Source: Phycomyces nitens
Lineage: Eukaryota > Mucoromycota > Mucoromycetes > Mucorales > Phycomycetaceae
Length of the DNA: 64,000 nucleotides
Assembly: GCA_022702545.1 (NCBI GenBank)
Contig: JAHRBC010000002.1
Coordinates: 7,688,001 to 7,752,000, forward strand
Direction of reading: 5' to 3'
The stretch's first letter is position 1, and each line of letters begins with the position of its first letter. Shown one piece after another: positions 9,563-20,710 of this stretch. The notes beneath the pieces are model-generated. The model had not been told where the DNA came from and ran no database searches. It saw nothing but the letters and a program-made list of their open reading frames with translations. Both the position numbers and the translations under genes were made by a program.

Positions 9563-12500
9563 ATGTCTTCATCCAATATCAACCAATCGAGAGACAAAAT
9601 GTCTATGTTGACATACCAGTGTGCTCAGTGTGCCTTGACTTTCAATAGTTACCAGCATCTAAAAAACCACAATAGACTTCACCAATGTTTGTCTGAAGAT
9701 ATTGAAATGCAGGATGATGATGAATCTATGAGTGATTCAGGTAATAATACAAAAATATAATCATATTCACTGATTCACAAACACTTATTCAAAATAATAC
9801 CTACCTTTTCTACAGATATCATAGAAGCCGATGAAAGCCTTTCATACAAATGTGGCTGTACTTTTGATACCACTGAGGGTAGCGCGCACATATACAATAG
9901 TGAGCAAATTGGGCTCAATACCTTCACAAAAGCTGAACTATTGAGTATCCATCTCTCTCACTTGGTGGTCCAGCATAAAATAACTAGGGCAGCCTACAGA
10001 GACATTGTTAGGTTTGCTAACACACTCATTCGGGATCACGATGAGATCATGCTGGGTAAATGATATTACTTACTGTTATTTTACTTAACAATCACTGACA
10101 TAAATTGTATCATTCATTTTCTTTTTAGAGCCTGGAGCCAAGATTAGACATGGTGAAGGAGTAGATGTTCTACTCAAGAAGAAGTCAGATCTGCAGGGCT
10201 ATGAATATGATGTGTGCCCAAAGGGTTGCAAGCTGTACAACCTGGACGATGAGCAAGTTGAATGTGCAGCCTGTGGTGAACAACGGTATAAGCCAAATAA
10301 CAGTATTGTTAAAGTCCCAATTGCCCAAATGAAGCTTTTGTCCATTGGGGACATTATATCCAAGATGTTGGCCGATCGAGATACCCGAGAGCTCCTACAA
10401 TACAGAGCCAACAGAGAATCACGTGCCGGCGAAATCAATGATATTTTTGATGGCAAAAATTATAAGGAGCTCGTAAGACAAGGCATGTTCGCCAATCCCG
10501 ACGATATTGCCTTGGGCATATATACCGATGGTTTTGTTAACCAGAAAAAAGGCAAAGCCTCATATACCATCATTCATTTAATCATTTTCAACATCGATCC
10601 ATCCATAAGGTAATTAATATTTTAAACAAACAAAATACTAATTAAAAGCTTAGATATACCACCCCATACCTCATACAACTCGCCATTTTGCCTGGTCCTA
10701 AAACCATCCAATTTGGATTCATTTTTAATACCCATCATAAATGAGCTAAAGGACCTTGAAGTTCATGGCCTCATTGTAAAGCACAATGGGGCTGAAATAT
10801 GCCGATCGAAAGTTCACTTGCTGCTCGCGTCTGGAGACATCCCTGCAGTTGCAGACATGGCCCATCTTGGGTCACATAGCAGTCTGTTTGGTTGCCGTAT
10901 TTGCGAGACCAAGGGAAAACCAGCAGATAACAGAAGGCATGGAGTATACTTTGACGACAGCTCTGCTCCTCTAAGACCTGTTGAAGATTTTTATACCAGC
11001 AACCCTGTAAGTATATGAATATTCAATTAATCATTCTTTTTATACTAAATAATTATTTATAATAGATCAAAAATATATACCAGCCAAGTCTCTTTACCGA
11101 GCTCGCAACATTTTCAGGTTCATCATTTTTTGCATTAGATGAACTGCATTTAATTGCAAGAGGAATCGGCAAACACCTCTTTGAACTTATATCCGTCGCT
11201 CAATCTAAAGACAAAATTTTTTACTATACCCAAGAAGACAATACCCAGTCAGCAGACAATTACCCTTTTTATATACCCAGATCTGACTTGGAGACCATTG
11301 GCAACTGCATTTCCAACTCTAGGCAGTTTATACCCGTTTCATTCCAAGGCAGCTTCGACAATATATTCCAGAAAATCGATGGCACTCGTGCAGTAGATTG
11401 GCTCGATTTCCTCCTTTACATTATACCCACAGTTGTCGTCCCCTATTTACCAAGCAGGGCTGCAAAAATTGCCGTCTTGTCCTTGGTAAAAGGGTGTGCA
11501 CTTGCCTTACAGTGGTCACTCACATATACCCTGATCGACGAAATGGAAAGGTATGTCAAACAAAAGTGAATCATTACTTTTATTTAACATTTATTATTAC
11601 CTTTTTTTTCAATAGGCATTTCAAAGACTGGCATGCATTCCTATTATACCAAGTTCATCAAAAGACACTATCTCGTAGTGTCTTCCGACCAGTCCAGCAT
11701 TATCTCATCCATATACCCCATATCATAAGACGCCAGGGCCCTCTAAGGAGTTATTCTACCAGATCAATGGAGAGGGTCATTGGCGTCTATTCCAAGCTCA
11801 TTAGGTCAAAGTCCAAAGGCGGGCGAAATGCCAGCTTACTCGTAGAACGATTTGCGATCCACAGATATATCCATACAGCCATCGATCTTCATAACCATAC
11901 CAGCATCATTCATCCTCATACCTACAACGAATCAAGTTTCATAAATATACCCAACGATGAAAGTGGTGCCCAGCTATGGGAACCATTTCATTGTAATACC
12001 CAGTTGCTTGATGATACCATTGAAGGCATAAGCAGCAACATTGTGAGAAATGCGTTGCTCAGATATTATACCCGAAATACCACCACATATACCACTGAGC
12101 TCGCTGACTCATCAATTGTTGTTGCTTCCCGCCTTTGGAAAGACTCTACAGTGTACTCTTCATCCATATACCGAAAAATGAAAAACGAGACCAGCCGCGG
12201 TAACCATCATATCATGTTTACTTGTACATATAAAAAGTAAGTATTGGTATTAGTCGAAATACAAAGTAGAGATTGCTCACATTCTTAAATCTTCATCTAG
12301 TCATCGCAATATACCCATCCAAAGCTGGCTCGTTGGCACTGTAGAGTTTTATTTTCAGCATAAAGATACCCATGGCATAACCCACTTTTTGGCATTTGTT
12401 GATGTCATGAAAGAGCATACCACAGCGGCACATGACTTTTCTGTCCCGATTGTAAAGAAGAGACCAACTGATACCCTGCATGGACATATACCCTCACCAA

Positions 12501-12649
12501 CTTTTGCCGTCATCAATGTAGATGACATCATCCATCAAGTTGGTCTCATTCAATACCCACCAAACAGCAATCAATTTTTTGTGATTGCGCCATATTTTGT
12601 TTTTAATACCAACTTACGTATCACCAAGGGTAACCTATCAATCCTATAA
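9563..12649 (+). pseudogene. X1 tnp2-type transposase, one frameshift
   Basis: Seven exons: 9563-9740, 9816-10055, 10129-10609, 10654-11006, 11066-11550, 11616-12236, 12301-12649. The N-terminus has a classical C2H2 finger (YQCAQCALTFNSYQHLKNHNRLH region), unlike the finger of A-D. The core includes CPKGC...CAACGEQRY, LAILPGPK, the segment LLASGDIPAVADMAHLGSHSSLFGCRIC (Cys pair), and DELHLIARGIGKHL, which align in order with tnp2 landmarks. A one-base break lies near 10700, between LPGPK and PSNLDSFLIP; it falls in an A run and may be a sequencing error. Otherwise all junctions stay open to the stop at 12649. The coding strand is strikingly rich in ATACC (see findings). Confidence 0.8.
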
Positions 12650-12729
12650 TCATTCTCTTATTTTCTCATACCCAAATATTTAATACCAAATAAAACAAAG
12701 TGGCTAATAATGTCAAAAACAAAAATTCG

Positions 12730-13048
12730 GTTTCAAAAAACGGCAGTTATGTTACCGTTTCGTTCACACAGGACAAAAATTATTTTTTTCAAGAATGCTC
12801 AACATCTTCAACACCAAATAAAATGCTCATTTCGATAAACAACGTTGCCTAAAAATTTACGGGCCCTTTCTATGGTACTACAACTACCTCATTGCCAGAT
12901 GAAAAGAGATTCCATGCGACTTTTATGAATCGGCATCGATGACATTACCTTTCAACCACAATCTGCGGAGAAAAAGCAGTCTAAAATCAGAAAAAACGGC
13001 AGTTATGTTACCGTTTCGGTAGCTGTTCCCACTCCTCTCGCCGTAGTG
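12730..13048. repeat. Subterminal repeats, right end of X1
   Basis: Contains AAAAACGGCAGTTATGTTACCGTTT-type motifs at both edges (about 12737 and 12993) around a 230-bp spacer that is highly similar to the matching end of X2-X4. It ends in CGCCGTAGTG, the inverted copy of the left terminus. This stretch carries no gene. Confidence 0.7.
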
Positions 13049-13051
13049 TAC

Positions 13052-14045
13052 CCTCCAAGTCTTCTCACCTGCAACATGCACCTGCACCTCCATCTTCATA
13101 AGACCATCAATGATTTTGGACCGGTGTACGGCTATTGGCTCTTTGGGTTTGAGAGGTACAACAGATTGCTAAAGAACGTGAGCACGAATGGAAAGAATGG
13201 GTTTGAGGCAACCTACATGCGGAAATTTGTCCAGGACGTATTCAAGAATGATTATGTCAATGCTGTTCTACAATCTCCAAGCCAAGACATCTTCACTCCT
13301 CTCTTTTCAAACCTCCTCTCTGCCTCCACCTCTGCCTCTATCCCTACCCCCACACCCACACCCACACCAACACCAACACGACGCCCGTTCAGATTGCTGG
13401 ATTTCATCAAAGCTTCAGAGAATTCTGAATTCCCAATCAAGGGTAACGAGCCTCTTCCCCCTCTGCGTTTCCTCTGCTTCAAAAGTCTGCCACAAAAATG
13501 AGTGATATTGACTATCCTCAATTGTTGGCTTACTATGTGGATACGTATGACATTGACACCCTCCAGCATTATCAACATGCCACTTCTTCTTCGTTGTTTG
13601 TTGACAATCAGATCGTGAAGCTGAAATCGATAAATCTCCTTGGCCAAGTTTATCGTGGACACAATAGCTCTGGAAATGGTGGATCTCGTGTACAAGCTTT
13701 TTTGGTAGCAGCACTGGTGAGAACCAGACCGCCTATACTGGGCAGATACAGTATATTTTTGTTCATCAGTTTACGCCGCCTCTCTCTGCCTCTGTCCGTT
13801 TAAATCGTCGTGGCTATCAAAGCCAGCATGTCTTTGCCTTTGTGCGATGGAATGGTGTCTGTTATGAACGATCACGCAAAGATGAAGATGTTGACATCTG
13901 TTTGCCCAGTTTTTCTCCTGCTACCAATGAGTGCATCTTGCCAGTGCATCGCCTTCTTTTGGAAGTTGCGACTGCCACACACACAAGCCGAAATGGTATA
14001 AAGAGGATGCTGGTCATTCCTTTGCCAAAGAAACTTTGCGTGTAA
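13052..14045 (+). pseudogene. tnp2 transposase of element A, 3' part, two frameshifts
   Basis: Continues the gene cut at 6363. It begins LTCNMHLHLHL, then FGPVYGYWLFGFERYN, a Thr/Pro repeat encoded by a CCCACA microsatellite, and KGNEPLPP. A one-base shift near 13460 moves the frame to SAFPLLQKSA, and a second near 13700 leads to YTGQIQYIF and the C-terminal ILPVHRLLLEVATA...LVIPLPKK. Each segment aligns with the unbroken copy in element C. These shifts plus the X1 insertion make the gene non-functional. Confidence 0.85.
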
Positions 14046-14167
14046 TAAAAAAAATAAATATCTTTTCTCTTTTATAAAGAACAAACAGAAATAGCATTGC
14101 CTTTATAAATGTTGTCAAAACGTAACGCGTGTCAAAAAAATAGATGGAGAGATAAAAAAATATTTTA

Positions 14168-15356
14168 TTAAAGCCCATGTCTAAGAGCCCACTGAGCAAG
14201 ACTGGGATTTAAATTGGTCGGGACTGCCACGTCCACAGTTCTGCCATAAACCCTTGACAGCAACTGGTGAGAGTTTGCTCCAAGTTGGAGACCAACGAAT
14301 CTATCAATGACTTGGATAAATCGGTTGTACTATCAATTGCACATTAGTAATCTAAAGTCATCCAAAATATTATTTATAATCAGCTCAACAACTCACTTCA
14401 TCGCTTCTCCAACTTGGGCGGACGGTCCGAATCACACGTCTTCTTCCAGTTTCGGAGACTTCGTCATCCGATTCTCCTCCAGACATTGCTTCCTTGGGGA
14501 GTGCATTGGCACAATCCCGGCCCATCTCTTGGTTGATGGCAACCATGTTGCTGCCGTATGCCTTTGTTCGGCGCTTGTGGTTCTAATAATAACCTTGTTA
14601 TTATTTTTTGGAATAGATTTTTAATATATCAAGGATAACTTACTTCACCAGCACGTCTGGCTCTCCGTGAACGTGTGTTCGTGATCTCTTTTGCAGCAGC
14701 AGAGATCTTCTCCTGTTTGCATCTGTTGATGAAGTTTTTGTGGAGCTTATCACGAAGATCCTTGGTTCTCATCCCATCACCAGCAAACTTGCGCTCCAGG
14801 ACGACAAGAAGCCTGTTCACTAACTCCTTGTTTGGAGTCACATTAAAGTGAACATCCGTGTTCCACCTGGGCTTGTTAGTGTTGGCCAAGATCTCTGCTG
14901 GAGTATTTGCATGGAAATTTGGCTCCCACAAGAACTCACGGATCTTTCTCTGATATAGTAAACAAGTTAATGAATTGATAATATAGTATAAGGTATAATG
15001 CTTACATTGACCTCCACTGATGTTTTATGGCTGGGTCCGGCCAAACCAATGGCCTCCACAACCGCAATATTGCTGGGTTCACTGGTGGCAGTGGCAGGAA
15101 CCTCTTCTCCAAAATTGTCAATGGCCTTAATGGCTTCACGGGTTCCAGCAATGATGACACCAAGTCTGGCATCCATCGTTACCAGTTTGGTGTTGGAGGT
15201 CACCAACTCGCCTTCTACATTGGTGACCTTATCTTCCACTCTGGTCATGTTGTCTTGAATTCCAGAGAGCATCTCAACAATTTGCTCCATGTTGGCAGGA
15301 GTGAGAGCAGGAGCAGGAGTGGGACGAGGAGCAATCGATCTTCTTTGGTTAACCAT
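14168..15356 (-). CDS. Accessory protein of element A (RPSWRSDE family)
   Basis: Four exons on the minus strand: 15356-15006, 14949-14644, 14582-14397, 14329-14168, about 334 residues, no stop. Exons 2-4 are 306, 186 and 162 nt, identical to element C. Exon 1 encodes a Pro-rich start and a coiled coil (MEQIVEMLSGIQDNMTRVED). Exon 2 has NKPRWNTDVHFN and NKELVNRLL, then an Arg/Lys-rich end. Exon 3 has MGRDCANAL, MSGGESDDE and ends RPSWRSDE at the splice site; exon 4 starts YNRFIQVIDRF. It converges on A's tnp2 gene. No known domain recognised; the basic segment and pairing with a transposase suggest DNA binding. It appears intact although its transposase partner is broken. Confidence 0.8.
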
Positions 15357-15467
15357 TTTCTAGAATATGGTAAAGTATATTTCGATTATAATTATTAGTT
15401 TTTGTTCAATTGAAATAAAAATAAATATAATATACATACAAAAACTGTTTTGTTGGGTGGGTGAGTA

Positions 15468-15494
15468 AGTGTGTGTGTGTGTGTGTGTGTGTGT
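15468..15494. repeat. GT dinucleotide microsatellite
   Basis: About 13 GT units lie in the roughly 200-bp gap between the start of A's accessory gene (15356) and the micro-exon unit on the other strand, a likely shared promoter region. Confidence 0.85.
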
Positions 15495-15559
15495 AAAGGT
15501 AAGAGAGGTTGAATATCAAAAAGGCCGTTATATATAGGCATTTTGAATGACTATAAAGA

Positions 15560-16590
15560 TGTTCCTCTATTGTCTTGAAGCACTGAGATGCAAATCGGCC
15601 TTGATATTGTTTTTGGGCTCAATCTATCATGCTTTCCGCAGCATGCTTCAAAGGTGAAAAAATTTCAGACTCTCTCCTTTTTTTGGTTCCCTTTATTTTT
15701 CCTTTTCCTTGCTTTTTTGATATTGGCGCCTTTCTCTGGTAAGACATTTTTTATACCTCTTTATACACACAAATTAACCTCTTTTTCATAGATGTGCGCT
15801 CCCATTGCAACTCATCCTTTCCACAATGGCCATCTAGACAAATACTCACTGGCCGCATTCACTGGTACCATCATCTTGATAAAAATTATTTTCACTTTCT
15901 CTTTTAGATTGGCCAAACAACTTATATAGGGATGCCATCGGCACCAGGTAAAATTTTTTCTTTCAATCATACTTGTTCCCTCTCTGACTCTATTCCATTG
16001 TAGACTGCCCTTTCTATTCATGCCATCGGCCTCCTCCATCATTCGCAATTGTAATCATAAAGGTAATATTCTTTATAAATCTCTTTTTGCTTATCCAAAA
16101 TATTATTCAGATTATTTATTAATTATTATTATTATGTGTTTTATAGACTCACTTGGGCTTCCTTTACACACCATACCCCCTACTTTGATAACCCATTTGG
16201 CTCCTGGTATGTAAATTAAATATATCATCACTCTGTTCACCCATATTAATTTTTATTCCCTTTTTTATAGTAAAACCTGCCACACAGCCCATCCAGCCTT
16301 AAAATTCAAGTCCCCTTTGCGCACTCTTGCCCATCTCTTGCAATGTAAGTATCTTTTGACACACAAAAATTTTCTCTTTGTACCCCACATCATTAACACT
16401 TCTTTATCTTTTACAGAACACTCCTGCAGCCCAAAAATTGCTGGATATTCATATTTTTGCAGGTATTTTTTATGTAGAAAAATATTCCATCCAAATAGCA
16501 GCAAGCAACCGGGTAGAAACGGCTAGGCATAGGAATAGGCGTAATAATAGACCCTAAACCTAGAAACATTCTATTCTTTCCAATAAAAAT
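15560..16590 (+). other. Micro-exon transcription unit of element A
   Basis: Divergent from the accessory gene. Splice signals delimit short exons: 15792-15864, 15908-15947, 16004-16062, 16147-16206, 16271-16344 and 16417-16462 (73, 40, 59, 60, 74 and 46 nt), separated by 43-84-nt introns with GT...TAG/CAG borders. The unit ends with CATTCTATTCTTTCCAATAAA (16568-16588), a probable polyadenylation region. Exons and several introns align with element C exon by exon. One frame is open through the 40-, 59- and 60-nt exons but meets TAA in the 74-nt exon, so protein coding is doubtful. An upstream frame starts at 15588 but is not clearly joined. Confidence 0.6.
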
Positions 16591-17047
16591 AAAAGCGTAA
16601 ACCATTACCAATCCAATATAAACGGGAAATCAAATAATGGGTGATATATTACTGGTGAAGAAGAATAAAGAGGCTTTCAAGTGTTTGATTTGATTGGTCT
16701 TGGGTAGTAACCACTAGTAGATACATCGAGTTTCTACAACTCGCAACATAAAGATATGTGACGTATCTGAACATTTCAATGACCACGTTGAGACGACCAA
16801 AATAGAACCGTTCTTTTAAATACTTTTTTTCATCGTTCCAAATCAGATCTATATACCGAAAGTGCTAACAGACCTCACCTGCGGCACATTTTTACATGTT
16901 TCTACTACTGCAAACCACGACACCGAGGTACCTGTGAAGCTAGCATGCCTCCTAGTTGAAAAAATATTTAAACTAGGTGAAACCCACCCCTTTTCAGTAC
17001 CATAATGCCGGATTTCTGGTACTACAAACAGCCCCTCTTTTGCAGTG
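16591..17047. other. Non-coding right terminal region of element A
   Basis: No gene. Much of it aligns in reverse with 25400-25712 (remnant G), for example CCGAAAGTGCTAACA and the following CCTCACCTGC. Near the end it has AAACTAGGTGAAA, the inverted copy of the left subterminal TTTCACCTAGT. Confidence 0.7.
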
Positions 17048-17050
17048 AAG

Positions 17051-17162
17051 GTTGCAAAAGAAATCCAACAGCTTATTGAAGCGTGTTCGTTTTGTAAAGG
17101 AAATGAGTGTCTCTCAGCATATGTCAGTCACGTTACCAGAGTGGTGTATTTCTACTGAATAA
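17051..17162 (+). pseudogene. Accessory gene of element B, end of exon 4
   Basis: After removal of element A and one AAG, the frame of exon 4 continues through SLLKRVRFVKEMSV and LPEWCISTE to a TAA at 17160-17162. Element D has SILKRVRVVRQKDV and LAVWTINNE in the same place. The joined exon is 156 nt, as in D. This is the clearest proof of the nested insertion. Confidence 0.85.
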
Positions 17163-17353
17163 ATAAATAAAAAAATTTTAACTAAGAATTTAATAGCTTC
17201 TTGTATACGTATGCACTTTTTGATGGATGCATTACAGGCAAATATATAAAATAATCAAAGTTATACTGTATGTGAAATATACATTAAATAATATAGAAAT
17301 ATTTAATGATATTTAATTGTAAGTCTTTATTGACGTTATTTTATTTTGGAATA

Positions 17354-20300
17354 TTATATATAGATCTTACGTAACAAGGGAACAACACACATCATCACTC
17401 GACCTCCATCACCTATGTGTTCACCTATAGCTACAGACAACAAAATCCTATGTACAGGAAGAATATTTTGAAGACTACTCGGTTCAAACTCCAGCTCATT
17501 CACCTTCACGCCCTCATCACTCCTGGGTTGCAGATTAGCCTCTCTATACCAATGTACATATGCAAACACATGCCGACTCGATTGACCAGCAAATGAGTTT
17601 GTGGCAGTATTCACAAAGAGGTACTGAATCTGGCCGGTGTATGCATTTGTATACTTGTGATATTTGTAGTAGAAATTGGGACGGTGGATACTTTGAGACT
17701 CTTTATTGTGGTTTAGAAAAAGTTAAAGTATATCCAGTTATTGATTTAAGAAGTATGTTAACTTAGTATTTATAATTATTCTTATAATTCTTATCAGCTT
17801 GGATATTCATTATCATAATAGCTGTGTTATCAGTTAATAGGTATTTTGGGACTTTGTCCCACAATAGATTGGGTATGGTATTTTCATATTTGGATAAGGA
17901 TTTCTGGATGGTATAGTTTGTCTTGATTTTAGATAATCCAGCTATCTGGGTTTATATATCACTTTTCTCTGATATACCATTATGCCAAATACAACAATAC
18001 TGATCATTGCTTGTCTTGAACAGTGCCTGGATGAATGAACCACGTTGCAGGGTTCCATTACTCCCTTTATACACCTGGCCAAGAAGATTGATCGATGGGA
18101 ATTTTTGGATGCGGTTGTTGACAATGGTTTGTGAGGGACTGGCCTGGCGATAATGAACAAGTTGCTCATTGTCATACACCTCACGATAGTACTCCAAAAG
18201 GTACTGGTACTCGCTCTCCTTCATCGATACCTCTTCCTTCAAAGACAAAGGAAGCGCAGATGGTGGCAATGGCTCGTTGCCCTTCACAATGTCAAAGTCT
18301 GTCTCTGCAGCAGCAAGAAATGCGTTCAGATCAAATGGCAAGGTGGAAATGGTGGTGGCAGTGGTGGCAATGGTGGCAGTGATGGCAGTGAGCTCAGCAA
18401 GGATGTTGGCATGTGAAGGCACAAGAACTGGTGCAAGTATACGCAGGAGGTCTCCTTTGTACGCGTCTTGATGGTACCTCTTCATATATGTGGCCTCAAA
18501 GCCATCTCTCTGGTTTGTCAAGAAATTCTTGAGAATGCCGTTGAATCTCTCAAAGCTGAAGAGCCAGTATCCATAAACCGGTCCAAAATTGCTGACGGTG
18601 TCTTGAAGATGCAAATGGAGGTGCATGTTTGGTGAAATCAATTGGGCATCATACAATACTTGGCACTGTCTGCAAAATGCCTCAAGAGAGCTATGCGCTC
18701 CCTCCAGCTTGGCCATGGAAATGCTTGGCTTAACAAGGTACTGACAGGCATTGACAAACGATATCCAGTTGCCAAGGTGGACATTGGGCAAACGGCCGCG
18801 CAGGAGAACAGGAGAGTACACCAAGCACCAGGACTTCCATTCATCTGCCTTCATGAATGGAAAATCCTTGCCAATCTTCTTTCTCAATGGTGTGTAATCA
18901 GGAGGGAGGACCATCTTCTCAGAATCCTTTTGCATGGCGGCCAGGTCTCTGTTTGTGATCAAACCAGTTGATCTCCACTTCTCCATCATTCTTTTGGCAG
19001 TTCCCAGAAAGAGGTTATGCATTGGATCTATTATAGTGAATTCCACTGCATTAAAGTACTCAAGATCGTGGAGTTCCGACCAGCGGACTCCATTCTCCTT
19101 TTCCATCCTCTTTCTTTCTACCTCACTGGACGCGTTCTTCCAGGCCACAGCATCACGACGATTCTCTTGATCAGTGCGAGCCACCCACTCGGAGAAGACA
19201 AACCCAGAATAGTCAACACCACCATTGCCTGGGAGGCGAGAGAACTGGCGGTTGCACTTGTGACATGCATTAGTACTTGCATGGGACATGAATCCACATG
19301 TTTTCCTGGCGGCAGGGATGTCACAGGCGACAAGAAGAAGGGTGGCACAAACCAAGGCACCAGAAGGACACTGCGCCGTTGGCATCACCACACCCACATA
19401 CAAGGACTTGAGCTCGGCAACAAGGGGACGGAGGTAGTGGTTGATCTCGCTTGTCTTGGCTTCCTTTGGTCCAGGCATTAGACCAACAAGGAGAACATTT
19501 TCCTTCTTGTAACGTTCGGCCCTTGGCAAATTGTTGACAGAGAGATAGATGGCTCCGCAAGAGTATGTAACCCCATCAAAAGGCTGGAACCAATCGATGT
19601 TCATGGTGAGCATGAGAGATTGCTCATGATCCACGAATTGCCTATCATTGCCATCTTTCAACTCACTCCACTTGGCACTATCATAGATGTCGAACATCAT
19701 TCCAGGAACTTGGTGTCTTGCTCTCCAATGGTTGATGGATTCCTCAAATCCAGGGCGGCGAAAGAGGACTGACAATGCACTGATGATTGGGCTATACATG
19801 TATACCTTGTTAGGCAAGGACGTGTTTTTTGGAGGAGCCTGGAAGAGCTGGCTTCCACAAGTATTTCCAGAGAGCCTTTCAAAATCGCAGCATTGGGGAA
19901 CACCTTCAGACTCCAAGTATGTCTTGTGACAATTGCCGCATGCCACAAAACGCTGGATACTCTTGGATAAAGCTGTCATGCCAGCCATTGAGTTGAGGCC
20001 GCTCAAGCTAGATGGAAGGCGGAATGATTGGCCAAAGTGAGACAGGACCTCGTTCAGAAACTTGATCAAGATCAAACCACCTGAATTGACGACATATTTC
20101 GAGATGAAGAAAGCAGCAAAGGCGGCAACAAAGGCATGAAGAGGGTCTGCAGGCATAGACGTCTCAAATTGCTCTGTTTGGTTTTCGTATTAATATATGA
20201 TATATGCTTATTTATTTTGTACTAACCTTCAAGTTCTTCAACCTCATCTTCAGAATCGTCCGAACCATTCAACTCATTGTCATCGGCATCTTCACTTTCA

Positions 20301-20710
20301 ACTAAAAATAATAATGTAGCAAGAGCAAAAGGTAAGTATTCGTATTCTGTTACATAAAGAATATCCTTGCAAGTCATTACAATTTATTATATTGTATAAA
20401 TAAAATTATATACTTACATTCAACATTCTCTTCGGCATCATTGACTTCAATGTCAATCTCCATGTCATTCTCATTCACCATCAGAGAAGCTTTAGAATAC
20501 GATTATATATTTTAAAGAAAACGGTTAATTATGACAAAAAATAATAATTTATGGCATATACTTACAAGAACTTCTAGCTTGAAAGCTTCTTACAATATCA
20601 TTGGTGATATGTCTTCGGTATGTTTGAGTTGATACCATGACAAAGCCTCTGCTATTAGAAGAGCAGATAGCACACTTGCATTCTACTTGATTGTTTGAGT
20701 AGCTGGACAT
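17354..20710 (-). pseudogene. tnp2 transposase of element B, split by a solo LTR-like insert
   Basis: Minus strand. Exon 1 20710-20566 (145 nt), two short acidic exons near 20487-20418 and 20301-20227, then a long exon to 17354. The N-terminal finger reads ECKCAIC, GFVMV, T, RRH. The core has DIYDSAKW, NIDWFQPFDG, LVGLMPGPKEAK, CDIPAARKTCGF, CHKCNRQFSRL and DPMHNLFLGTAKRM. The frame stops shortly after NDQY because 17665-17996 is inserted; beyond it the frame resumes at YTNAYTGQIQYLF and ends LPVHRILLSVAIGEH...RKIYI. Apart from this insert I saw no stop, so the gene was probably intact when the LTR element arrived. Confidence 0.88.
17665..17996 (-). mobile_element. Solo LTR-like insertion inside B tnp2
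   Basis: A 332-bp non-coding insert that reads TGTTGTATTTGG ... TTTCTACTACA on the minus strand, so it starts TG and ends CA. The flanking 5-mers are near-identical (ATATT left, ATACT right on the plus strand). Deleting the insert and one flank rejoins the transposase frame exactly (NDQY to HKYTNAYTGQ). Size, ends and duplication fit a solo LTR left by LTR-LTR recombination; family not identified. Confidence 0.65.

Larger units (their letters stand above)
6364..13048 (+). mobile_element. Element X1: full-length CACTA element of the CACTACGGC family
   Basis: The left end starts CACTACGGCTAAG and the right end, read inward, CACTACGGCGAGAG. TAC at 6361-6363 and 13049-13051 is the target duplication; removing X1 rejoins A's tnp2 frame through LYP to the conserved LTCNMHLHLHL. 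Inside are an accessory gene (-) and a tnp2-type transposase (+) arranged divergently, unlike A-D where they converge. Both ends carry many copies of AACGGTAG/CTACCGTT as subterminal repeats. X2, X3 and X4 are deleted relatives with the same ends. Length 6685 bp. Confidence 0.9.
4003..17047 (+). mobile_element. Element A: CACTA/EnSpm-type tnp2 transposon (contains X1)
   Basis: The left end reads CACTGGAAAAACCCC; the right end, read inward on the other strand, is CACTGCAAAAGAGGGG. Further in, both ends carry TTTCACCTAGT. Flanking AAG at 4000-4002 and 17048-17050 is the 3-bp target duplication. Removing the element and one AAG restores exon 4 of B's accessory gene to 156 nt, exactly its length in D. 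A carries tnp2 (+), a convergent accessory gene (-) and a micro-exon unit (+). Without the nested X1 (6364-13048) and its duplicated TAC it is about 6.36 kb. Confidence 0.9.

Noticed and set aside
10690..10715. Programmed +1 frameshift in X1 tnp2
   Set aside because: The break is in a short A run and no conserved slippery site or stimulator is visible; a deletion or sequencing error is simpler.
15420..15500. Functional Z-DNA or hotspot at the GT microsatellite
   Set aside because: Only a simple repeat is seen; nothing in the sequence supports a specific role.
15588..16526. A multi-exon protein gene in the micro-exon unit of A
   Set aside because: Three exons stay open in one frame and resemble C in places, but the next exon has TAA, C has frame-breaking length changes, and an exon join in D is closed in all frames. 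Coding is not excluded but is not supported.
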